A DNA stretch of 64,000 nt from Periplaneta americana (taxonomy: Eukaryota > Arthropoda > Insecta > Blattodea > Blattidae). Both the position numbers and the translations under genes were made by a program. Below, piece after piece: positions 8,223 to 17,787 of this stretch (position 1 is the first letter of the stretch; every line of letters starts with the position of its first letter). The stretch covers positions 103,799,274-103,863,273 of the forward strand of contig NC_091119.1 in the NCBI RefSeq assembly GCF_040183065.1. The letters are read 5' to 3'. Under the pieces are notes generated by a model. That model worked only from the letters and a program-made list of their open reading frames with translations. It was not told the DNA's origin and did not search any database.

Positions 8223-10349
8223 ATGCGGATGACTCTCTATATAGCAATGATTCTAGGATACATAGGAGTAAGTGAAGGCATTAGAATACAGAATGACGAA
8301 ATTTCAGGACAAACAGGTTTATATTTTAATCATGTAAATGATGTGTGGTTTACGCCATACTCTTGGGACGTAATCATGTACGTAGATTTAAAACCTGTGC
8401 AACATTTGTATGACACATTGCAAAAGGGCATTACAAGATTAGAACAAGAATGTAAAGCCATAAAGGATTTTACATGGTTTCATAAAACCGATTGTGAGCA
8501 AGGGTTGACTGACATAAGATCAAGAAAGTTTGGTGTCCAACAATTAAAAGTCACTCTAGATGAAATTATTGGTCCTAACCAGCAGAGACGCAAAAGATCA
8601 ATGTTAGGTTTTGTAGGAGAAATATTTCGTATTTTATTTGGAACCGCAACAGAAGCTGAAATTGAAACCTCTAAAAGGAAAATGGATCAAATGCAGGCGG
8701 AACAATTAAAGTTTTTGCAATTAAGCGCAGATCAATTAACAATACTGAAGTCTAGTTTGATCAGTATCAACGAAACAGTCACGGAAGTAACGTTAAATGA
8801 AAAAGAAATGATAAAGAATTTTGAGACAGTTACTAATGCATGGGGAGAGAAATGGAAAGAAACGTTACATGAAAATGACGTGATAACCAAAATTAATTTG
8901 ATAATTAAACATATAGAATTAGGATATCATGATTGCTTTGAGTATTACACATTGCTAATAACAATGGTAGTAAATGGAAGACAAGGAATCATTCAACCGC
9001 AGGTAATACCTTACGTAAAAATTAAGAATCTTTTGGCTAATGCAGTTCCCCCTGAATTGCAATTACCACCTTTTTCAAACGATCAGGTTGACCAAATTCT
9101 AACTGCAACAATTTTCAAATCTTCTACGTCGTTAGTTTATAGGGTAAAGGTACCACTTGTGCAAAGAGAAAAATTCAGTCTATATGATATGATTCCATTT
9201 CCAATAAAATTACCAAATAATAAAACTTCAAAATTTATTCAACCTCACACGGAATACATAGCTACAAACTCTATGAAGACAAAATATGCTTATCTAAATC
9301 AACGACAAATTGATCAATGTAAGAAGGCAGGACTAAAATATTTAGTATGCATTGAAAATATACCCATAAATTTATTCAATACACGAGACTGTATGACAGG
9401 GCTCATACATCCCTCAACTCAAGTTTATCCTGAAGAATGTATAAATCTAGAACAATACATGATGTTAAGCGAAACCATTTGGATTCCTTTGGCACCAAGT
9501 AATGATTGGTTGTATGTAACCTCACAAGTAGATGATATAACTTTTGTGTGTGACGATGAAGTGAAGGAAAAAGTGAAATTGTATAAGAGAGGTAAATTGG
9601 TACTTCCCATACAGTGTAAAGGAATAACGTCAGTTGGAATGATATTTCCAATAAAACATGAAGTAATGAACCACTCAACAACAGACATTATTCCTCTTGT
9701 ACCAATGGATATAGATTGTTGTCTCACTAAAATGGAAGAAGAGGTTATTCCAAAAATAAAAATGTCATTTCCTTATCCAAATATCCTTTCATCAACCTCA
9801 GACTTTAAGTACATGGGAATAAGAATAGATGACATTCAACAAAAAATTAAAAAGGAGGAAGATAAAATAGAATATCAATCATTCTGGTATTCATACTCTA
9901 CTTGGTTTTACTGTAGTACTGTGTTTGGAATTAGTATTGCATTATGCTTGTGTTGTTGTTGTTGTTGTTCTAGTTGTCGTAAATGTGGGTTATGGTTATT
10001 CAGATATTGTAATTGGCAAGATGCAATTAGGGACTGTAAGAAAGGTTGTTCATCATGCTGCAGGCCTATTATAATTAAAAATCAACAGTATGGACAAAAG
10101 ACTACTGTTTGTCAAAATGATTTATATACTAGTTCGGAAGATGAACATGAAAATATAAAATTAGAACTAATACCAAAATCAAAAAGACAAGACCCTCTAA
10201 TAAAGCAACCAATTCGAAACGAAGAAGTATCAGAAATGTTAGAACAGATTAAAGCTCAATCATTAGAATCACTATCATCAAACACTCAGTCACGTAGGAT
10301 GACAAAATCACTTCAAGATCCAATTCACTGGACAAAAAGAAAAGTTTAA
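8223..10349 (+). CDS. env: Env: F-protein-like membrane fusion glycoprotein, intact
   Basis: An envelope glycoprotein of the errantivirus type, homologous by pattern to baculovirus F proteins; it would act at the cell surface or particle membrane. The frame opens at ATG 8196 (717 codons), but that ATG lies in the splice-acceptor tract, so I prefer 8223 (708 aa). In order: a hydrophobic signal peptide over the first ~20 residues; a furin-type RRKR cleavage site encoded at 8586-8597; immediately after it a hydrophobic, Gly/Phe-rich fusion-peptide-like stretch ending near 8640; a heptad-like helical region; Cys-rich ectodomain pairs; one transmembrane segment at ~9890-9960 running into a striking Cys cluster; and a ~120-residue cytoplasmic tail. 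No stop or frameshift is seen. The distal part of the tail is charged and Ser/Gln-rich. Confidence 0.9.
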   Translation: MRMTLYIAMILGYIGVSEGIRIQNDEISGQTGLYFNHVNDVWFTPYSWDVIMYVDLKPVQHLYDTLQKGITRLEQECKAIKDFTWFHKTDCEQGLTDIRSRKFGVQQLKVTLDEIIGPNQQRRKRSMLGFVGEIFRILFGTATEAEIETSKRKMDQMQAEQLKFLQLSADQLTILKSSLISINETVTEVTLNEKEMIKNFETVTNAWGEKWKETLHENDVITKINLIIKHIELGYHDCFEYYTLLITMVVNGRQGIIQPQVIPYVKIKNLLANAVPPELQLPPFSNDQVDQILTATIFKSSTSLVYRVKVPLVQREKFSLYDMIPFPIKLPNNKTSKFIQPHTEYIATNSMKTKYAYLNQRQIDQCKKAGLKYLVCIENIPINLFNTRDCMTGLIHPSTQVYPEECINLEQYMMLSETIWIPLAPSNDWLYVTSQVDDITFVCDDEVKEKVKLYKRGKLVLPIQCKGITSVGMIFPIKHEVMNHSTTDIIPLVPMDIDCCLTKMEEEVIPKIKMSFPYPNILSSTSDFKYMGIRIDDIQQKIKKEEDKIEYQSFWYSYSTWFYCSTVFGISIALCLCCCCCCSSCRKCGLWLFRYCNWQDAIRDCKKGCSSCCRPIIIKNQQYGQKTTVCQNDLYTSSEDEHENIKLELIPKSKRQDPLIKQPIRNEEVSEMLEQIKAQSLESLSSNTQSRRMTKSLQDPIHWTKRKV

Positions 10350-10376
10350 CTTCACAAAGATTGTAAAACTTTTAAT

Positions 10377-10387
10377 AAGGAGGGGCG
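10377..10387 (+). promoter_or_regulatory. Polypurine tract
   Basis: AAGGAGGGGCG ends exactly at the 3' LTR boundary and would prime plus-strand DNA synthesis. One C interrupts the purines near the end, which is tolerated in this group. Confidence 0.75.
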
Positions 10388-11016
10388 TGTCATATATAGA
10401 GGCATAACGAGATATGATTACCTATCTATCGAATTAATATTGTATTTAGAATTAATATTATATATTATTAATCTGTATTATGTTCATGGAACAAGCTGAG
10501 TCTAGTTGTATCAATATCACGAGGAAATGAAGTCGCCCGCATGAGTAGTCTGTAGTGCACGTGTATAAACAATCTTAAATCACGCGCAGAGGGCCACAAT
10601 AACATTAACTCTCTCATCACAAGTAAGATGGTCAGAGTAAGCAGCACTCATGTGATAAACTTAAAAGATGTTATCCATACATGCCTACTATTGGCTATTC
10701 ATGACCTCATGGTTAAAAATACATCTACCCCTAATTGGATGCTAATGACCTCATGGGGAGGTAATGACCATATGGTTCTGAATCTAATTGGCTGCCGATG
10801 ACCTCATAGGGTGGAGTTTTTCATTTCCTCGGATAATATAAGCATGGAATTCATTACCAGAGGGGCCTTTTGCTACTGGGAGCTCTACAGTTGAGCTCAG
10901 TATTTGTATTTTGTATATATTATAATAAATATACTCTACAATTTCTTCGAGTCATCATTTCGGGACTTAGGTTCCGAACGAACCCTAACATTTACAGTTT
11001 ATGTGACTACACCACA
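10388..11016 (+). repeat. 3' LTR of the errantivirus-like element
   Basis: 629 bp, identical to 2922-3550 except G at 10586 (A at 3120). The AATAAA at 10924-10929 is the likely polyadenylation signal. It is followed directly by the target duplication AGAG. Confidence 0.95.
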
Positions 11017-11020
11017 AGAG

Positions 11021-11436
11021 TTAATCTCGTGTCAGGGACTCTTTCTGCTCAGAAAGGCTTAAGGGGTATTTATTCCCTCGCCATTGGCTTTCACATGCAC
11101 ATCATGTATACTATGAATCTGGTGGTCGCTGAATTACATAGGCAGAGCGGAATCATTAATAACGTTCATTTAATGTATTCTAATTGGTTTTGGATTTTCA
11201 GTGTTAAACTTTGAGATACTGTATTCTATGATTTTGTGTTGGTTCGGTTCGTTGCATGGCGCCAGCTATAACACTTATCAACTCTAGGTACAATAATAGA
11301 TTTTGGATACTTCTTTTTCGTTACAATAAAATTTTACAATATGGGATATTATTAAGATAACATTATTTCTCTCTCTCTCACACTCATTCACTTTTATTTT
11401 TTCTGGCCCCGAAATATATTCTTTTCTATACACACA

Positions 11437-11480
<44 letters not shown>

Positions 11481-12377
11481 CACACACATTTTTTCAATGT
11501 AATTCACTCCATTCTTAAGCTAAAATGTTTATCCTAAAAGCATTCAAGTATTAACTCTGTTTTTTGTGTTGGATCCCTTTTCGTACATACAATATTCTCC
11601 TTCTGCTGACACATGCGGTTGAATCCCATGCTAGGCGCTGATAGTGTTCCAGCTGGCGAGTGACGTCACCTATCCTTCGTGGCTCCCGTTGCTTACGCTG
11701 CTGTTCATGTTACACCACCGGCGTCCGGCAGTACGTCTTGCATTCTCGAAGCCTAGAGTACATACAGTACATAAGTTCGAATAGCACAATGATTAAATTA
11801 AGATAATCATTTACTCAACCACGAAAGAGTTTTAGTTATGAATGTCTAACTTCAATTTTCACATCAACTGTCTTTTCTTTAAATCATCACTTGAGATACG
11901 TTTGGATTTGAATATTTACACATATATATTAACCTTCAAGACAATAATATCCTTATGTTAAATTGATCCTAAGCTTAGAAACATATTATGTCATTGTTCA
12001 AAATGTTTCGAAATCTATATACATATTACATAACAGTTAACTCGATGAACAGAATTATTTATGATACAGTTATTTTAAGTTACAAAAGTAGAAGTAAATT
12101 TTACAAGTCCCATTTTGAACTTTGGCATCTCCAGGCGAGCTTCATGCCCAACTTAACATTATACAATATACTTAGGGTTTTTCTTGGAATGGACGATATC
12201 ACGTCGAAGGTCGTTCAGATCCGATGACACAGGCTTCCTCAGTTTACTCTGGCTAGAATTGCGGCTGAGTAGCTGAAAATATTGTTACATCCGGGGAACA
12301 GAGAGTATAATTCTCGTCCCCATATTTTATTAGATCACTTTTTTTTGCGACAATTAGATAATCTGTAATCCAATAGG
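11021..12377. other. Unassigned stretch with one microsatellite
   Basis: No gene or recognisable transposon. A (CACG)n/(CA)n microsatellite lies at 11430-11488. The last few hundred bases (12240-12377) may be 3' non-coding or LTR sequence of the minus-strand Ty3/gypsy relic that begins at 12378; a purine-rich tract on the minus strand near 12310-12330 fits that, but I see no confirmed LTR. Confidence 0.5.
11430..11488. repeat. (CACG)n-(CA)n microsatellite
   Basis: About eight CACG-type units followed by CA repeats, uninterrupted. Confidence 0.95.
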
Positions 12378-14240
12378 TTAGTAAATATTTCTAGTTCGCA
12401 ATCCGTAGCGAGGTGAAGTTGGTTGGCTCCTCTGTTCGGCTGTTTCATTACTCACACTGGGAGCATTAAATGAATTATGAGGAGAGTCGAACTCATGGTC
12501 TGGTTCAGCAGAATTGTGTGCCTGGGGAGGATCATCTGATCTCACTTTCCACGAGGCGAGAGGGATTTCGTCCTCGGACTCAAAATCTTCATCTCTTCCT
12601 ACTCTTTCTCTTAATTCGCTTAGCGGTATCTCATTTTTTGATGCCCACGCGTTTTCTTTCGCCATTCCTGACATTTCACTGATTATTCCTTCACCTTGGG
12701 GTTCTCTGTTCGATTCCATTCCCAGGGGTCTTTCATCATTCTCCCAATAGTGCGTATACATACTTTCCGTATTATTTTTGGTAGGATGAATGTCGTCAAC
12801 CTGACATCGGCACAACTTTAATCTATTTACACGAACTACTTGTGTTCTACCGTCTCCGTAGCGAATGCGGTAATTGACTTCATTTAGTATTTCTACTATC
12901 TCAACTGGGCTTGTCCATGGTTTAGCTAATTTCTTCGTTACTTCCTTTTTCAACACTGTGCTTTGTATGAATACTTTGTCTCCTAGCTCAGATGTTTGAA
13001 CTTTCACATTTCGCCTCGTGTTGTACTGTCTCGCTTGCGTTGTCTTACTTTGCTTTAACCGTTCTCTAACCACTTTGTAGGCTGTCTCTAGTTTCCTGGC
13101 TTGGCCAACTATAGGGTCGGATTCTATATTTTCTCTTGGAAATTTCGGACTCATATCAACTGGAAATGGCAGAGGCATTTCCTTGCCATACAAGAGAAAG
13201 AATGGGGAGTACCCGGTCACCGAGTGGGGTGTAATTCTGTACGCCTTCTGTACTATAGCTATCCACTTATTCCAATCTCTTTGGTCTTAACGCACAAAGT
13301 GAAACATCATTGCCGTGAACGTTTGATGACTGCGTTCAACTAGTCCATTCGCCATAGGATGATACGGATTTGTCTGTATTTTCTTTATGTGTAGCAATTT
13401 GCAAACTTCCTTGAACAATGTAGATACAAAATTTCTGCCTTGATCAGTTAATACTTGTTTAGGGGTTCCATGACTAGCAACTATTTTTGTGACAAATTCC
13501 CTAGCTACAGTTTCCGCAGATTGGTCAGGTATCGGAATAGCTTCACTCCACTTCGTGAAGGCAACCATGAAAATCAATAGATAGACGTTTCCGGAAGTGG
13601 TCTTTGGAAATGGACCAAGGATGTTCATGCTAACTAATTCAAAGGTTTCACCACTTCACCGAACTCCTGAAGAGGGCTACAGGATGTTTTCCTGTTTTTC
13701 TTTCCCAACATGACATGCAATTTGCAACATAATTTTCCACGTCTGATCTCATATCTAGCCAATAGAAACTTCGACTTAATAAGTCATAGGTCCACCTTTG
13801 ACCTTGGTGTGCACCGATTGGTGAATCATGATATATTTTTAGTATAGTCAATCTCAATGGTATAGGTACTACCAAACAAGGTTCACGGTCATTTTGGATT
13901 CGAAACAAAATCCCATTGTCATCTAATTTAAACTGATTTGCGTCATTCAACCGTTGTGCATATTGCGGTTCGGCAATTGTAGATTTCGAACGGATTGAGA
14001 TTCCATCTTGTCGATCGTAACAAAGGGCACTTTATGAATTCTAGATAGAGCATCTGCGTTCTGATGTTTTTTTCCTGGTTTGTACTGAATCTGAAAATTA
14101 AATTCAGAGAATCTGAGCGTCCATCGGAGCAGTCTCGAACTCGGCTCCTTGAGACTCATTAGCCAACGAAGAGCTGCATGGTCGGTCACTGCGATGAACT
14201 TGTGACCGTATAGGTAACATCTAAAGTACTTTGTAGCTCA
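12378..14240 (-). pseudogene. Ty3/gypsy pol remnant, 3' half (RNase H end and integrase)
   Basis: Read on the minus strand: the end of RNase H at 14240-13950 (TDHAALRWL-type motif, then a KPGKxxxNADALSR motif); the integrase HHCC finger (13950-13648, CxxC at about 13700); the integrase core (13628-13287) with TDQGRNF and the NGLVERSHQ segment holding the catalytic Glu; and a C-terminal tail (13220-12378) with a Glu/Ser-rich, low-complexity end. Each part is in a different frame, so at least three frameshifts separate them. No env follows. It is the downstream half of the element whose upstream half lies at 23724-26770; the 9.5-kb insertion between them falls inside RNase H. It is clearly older than the intact LTR element at 2922-11016 and a different family. 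Confidence 0.9.
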
Positions 14241-14999
14241 TACAGGGACATCACTTTATTTTTACCAACATTTTTAACATTAACCTGGCTATACTCGGAA
14301 ACACTGTTGCCCCCTTCCATTACAGGAGTTTGATGTTACTAGTGCAATATGTAAACAAATCATTTTACTAGGTATATGAGGAGAGAAAAGTAGTGTATCC
14401 ATTTATGTTGTAGGGAAATGCGATATATATTTCAGTTTGATCATCACTTTTACGGAATTTATTAAAATACAGTAGAGTAGTAACATTTTTTTTTTCAAAA
14501 ACTCAACTTTTCAGGCGGCTATGTTCGTTATGTAATGTCTACTTTATTTAGCATACTAATTATTGGTGTTAAAATACAATATAGATAGTGCATTTAAATT
14601 GAGGGGGACATAAATAAAGGGCTGTAAGTGCACTTAAGTTACTTTTGAGAAAATGGGGTTTAAATATTTAAGCTTTCGTAAAATCGGTGAAATTTTTATT
14701 TAAATTTTAATGTGTGATGCGATTAAAATATCCCTTTGCCACTAAAATTTTAGATACTTTAGCTTACACTGGATGCACTTAACTCATGTTATTACAAATG
14801 TTCATTCATTCATTCATTCATTTATTTTATTCCATAGATCTTACATGAGCAATGAAGCTTTAAGATGTGGAACATGTCAACATTTTACAATATTACAATT
14901 ACAATTTTTACAAATTTTTATAGTTTTACAATTTAGTAATTTTCTACAATTTTTACAATTTTGTACAATTTTTTTACATTTTTTTACATTTTGGCGAGA

Positions 15000-15285
15000 T
15001 GTAGTGAGATGAGATGAGGTCCGAGGATTCGCCAAAATATTACCCGGCATTTGCCTTTTCGGTGGGGGAAACCTCGGAAAAACCCAACCAGGTAATCAAA
15101 TCAAAGGGGGTAATCAAATCAAAGGGGTTGATGCCAAGGACTCGCCATAGACCATCCGGCTTCAGTCCCACGGCTGGGGAAAACCTCCGAAGAAACCAAA
15201 GTCCAAAGGGGGATCCAACCCAAGCCTGAACGCAGCTCCGGATCAGCAGCCCAGCGAGTCTGTCGACTGAGCAACATCGATGGCT
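15000..15285 (-). repeat. tRNA-derived SINE-like segment in the LINE 3' UTR
   Basis: A GC-rich block in AT-rich surroundings. On the minus strand from ~15280 it reads TTGCTCAGTCGACAGACTCG, then CTGGGCTGCTGATCCGGAG, resembling a tRNA 5' half with an A box; a weak B-box-like GTTCAGGCTTGG follows. An 18-bp internal duplication sits at about 15092-15127. It may be a separate SINE insertion or a fixed part of this LINE's 3' UTR; one copy cannot tell. Confidence 0.5.
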
Positions 15286-15410
15286 CTACTAAAAGTATAC
15301 AATACATAGCCAATCAGATTATTAAATTTACAAACGCAAACGATCATTCATAAGTTGAGCTATATTATAATACAAAACAATTTAATTAAATTTAAAGCAT
15401 AAACAATTCA

Positions 15411-16065
15411 ACCAGTTGTGATATACAGAAATTGATAATACATATCATGCAAACTACTTCAGATTACAAACACAAACAATTTATCAGTAGAGCTATATAG
15501 ATTACTATTCAATTTAAAGCATATACAATTCATCGGCCAAAACTATACAAATATATACAATACAAAGTAGCATACTTTCATTAAGCTATACAAATTTGTG
15601 CAATTAATATCAAGTAGATTAATTCAATTTATAATCATAAACAATTCATCAGTTGAGCTATACATATTACCATTCAATCTACAGTAGGTCTATATACAAT
15701 TCATCAGTAGAGCTACACAGACTAGTAATCATTTTAGGAACATATACAATTCATCAGCCAAACTATACAAACATATACAATCAAATTAGTTCAATTTACA
15801 AACTTATTTTCGTTAAGCTATACAATTCATATGAAGTAGATTAATTCAATTTATAAGCTTAAACAATTCATCAGTTGACCTATACAGTATACTATTCAAT
15901 TTACAGTACATACAATTCATCAGTTATGCTAAACAAAAAATACAATACATAGTAAACAGATTAAGTCAATATAAAAACATATTTTAGTTGAGCTATATAC
16001 AATTGTACATGTCATTTAAGTAGAATAATTCAATTCACAAGCATAAACAATTCATCAATTGTGTA
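15411..16065. repeat. Irregular tandem repeats in the LINE 3' UTR
   Basis: The motif AATTCATCAGTTGAGCTATA and variants recurs about nine or ten times (for example near 15642, 15698, 15750, 15866, 15915), separated by AT-rich spacers of roughly 30-90 bp, also with recurring AGATTAATTCAATTTATAA pieces. The repeat closest to ORF2 overlaps its stop region, suggesting the array grew from the end of the coding region. Confidence 0.8.
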
Positions 16066-16620
16066 GAAGGTATGAGTATGTAGAAATTTGGTTAATTCTT
16101 TTCTGAACCTTTTCTCGTTGTTCTTCAAATCTTTAAGATAATTAGGCAGTGCATTGAAGACTGTTATACATGAATAGCGAACTCCTTTTTTAAAACAGCT
16201 TAGACTAACAGAGGGTAGATGAAGATCTGATTTATGTCTTGTATTAAAAGGATGAATGTCTTGATTAGTACTGAATTTATCTTGGTTCTTAATATACAGC
16301 ATCATTAGGGAAAGAATGTATTCACAAGGTAAAGTCAAGATTTCTAAGTTTCGGAAAATATTTTTACATGAGGTCCTTTTATGCACACTGGCCATTATTC
16401 TTATAGCTTTCTTTTGTAAAACAAAAACGTGTTTAGCTTCAGACGAGTTACCCCAGAATATTAATCCATATTTCATTACAGAGTGAAAATATGCAAAGTA
16501 TGACATTTTAAGTAAGTTTATATCACCAATAGTAGATAAGGATCTTAATGCATAACAGGCAGAGCTCAATTTACGAGTAATACATTCTAAATGCGTTTTC
16601 CAGTTCAAGTGATTATCCAA
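16030..16620 (-). pseudogene. CR1-like ORF2, C-terminal region
   Basis: Begins with the FLGLxLDNHLNWK-type motif that follows RT in CR1/Jockey-group LINEs, then a Cys/Lys-rich thumb-like region, and ends with a stop at 16030. It is separated from the RT part (16717-17781) by a stop/frameshift around 16690-16720. This shows that the LINE was 3' complete but that its coding region has decayed. Confidence 0.8.
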
Positions 16621-16716
16621 TTCTAATCCAAGAAACTTTGTGCTTGTAGATTCTTTGAGATGAGTTCCATTTAATCGAATACTGTAGGAAACCTGAGCAC
16701 TATTGTGTGTACTAAA

Positions 16717-17781
16717 TTAGACTGCACTGGTTTTATCAACATTAAGTGCTAGTTTATTTGCATGGAACCATTCATTCATTAGATTCAGCACTGTATTAGA
16801 AGTGTTTATAAAACGATCGTATTGTTTGCTTGAAATAATTACACTTGTATCATCTGCAAATAAAATTACATGGGATGAATTGTTTATGGTCAAGGCTAAA
16901 TCATTAATATAAACTAGAAACAACAATGGACCTAAAATTGACCCCTGCGGAACACCATGTTTAATATTTCTAAATTCTGAATAAGTAACTTTATGGCTAT
17001 TTGGTACATTTATTTCTACTTTTTGTTTTCTATTTGATAAGTACGATGTAAACCAACCCAACATCTCATCTTTAATGCCATAAAACTTCAATTTTTTTAC
17101 TAATATACTATGGTCTACACAATCAAATGCTTTAGCCAAGTCACAAAAAATCCCACCTACATGTAGTTTCGAATTTAATGAATTTAGTATTTCATCCACC
17201 AAACTAAAAGCAGCATTCTCTGTCGATTTTTGTTTTCTAAATCCAAACTGTTCTAAAATTAATATATTGTTGGACTCCAGGTAATGATATAATCTATTAT
17301 ACATAACTTTCTCAAACACTTTTGAAAATGTTGTAAATAATGATATGGGTCTGTAATTAGCAATAGTACATTTATCTCCCTTTTTGTATATTGGTTTTAC
17401 TATTGAATATTTGAGTCTTTCTGGAAAAATACCACATTGCATTGACAAATTGCATAGATAGCTTAACGGAGGGGATAATATTTCAGAACAAGCTTTCAGA
17501 ACTTTACTTGGAATTTCATCATATCCAGAGGAATATTTTGTTTTTAGTTGTTTTATCACATGCATGATTTCTGCTGCGGTAGTGGGAATAAATTTGAGAC
17601 CTAAAAACTCAGTGTTAGATGCATCAGTTAGGTAACCAAGTGCAGCATCTTCTGCACAATCTTGAATGTTTAAGTTCTGAATAATATTTTGTATAGAAGT
17701 CGTTAAAATGATTTGCAATTGATTTTGGGTTATCTATTTTACTATCATTGATTTTAATGCAAGTAATATTTTCACTCTTTG
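16717..17781 (-). pseudogene. CR1-like ORF2, reverse transcriptase part
   Basis: Contains the RT palm in order: KxKSSGYDEIPSKVLK-type box, NYRPISLFTTFSKVFEKV, EQFGFRKQKSTENAAF, DLAKAFDCVDHSIL, GVPQGSILGPLLFLVYIND and the catalytic FADD (at about 16850-16865). The frame is open from ~17718 to 16717, and the protein similarity continues upstream to 17781, where the plus-strand LINE begins. Its N-terminal half is on the far side of that insertion (20901-22082). Confidence 0.9.
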
Positions 17782-17787
17782 AATATA

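Larger units (their letters stand above)
2918..11020 (+). mobile_element. Errantivirus-like LTR retroelement with env, nearly intact
   Basis: Two LTRs (2922-3550 and 10388-11016, each TG...CA) enclose gag, protease, RT/RNase H/integrase and env, with a primer-binding site after the 5' LTR and a purine tract before the 3' LTR. The whole is flanked by the 4-bp duplication AGAG (2918-2921, 11017-11020). The LTRs differ at one base of 629 (A at 3120, G at 10586), so the insertion is recent. The domain order and the baculovirus-F-like env place it with the insect endogenous retroviruses of the Ty3/gypsy group (Metaviridae, errantivirus clade). The one apparent defect is a reading-frame offset between protease and RT. 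Production of particles cannot be judged from sequence. Confidence 0.95.

Noticed and set aside
9403..9727. Antisense ORFs opposite env
   Set aside because: They are shadows of the env reading frame with no motif or start context.
15411..16065. Regularly recurring 20-bp motif resembling a CRISPR array
   Set aside because: The repeats are imperfect, spacers vary and resemble each other, and the array lies in a LINE 3' UTR of a eukaryotic sequence. It is a degenerate tandem repeat.
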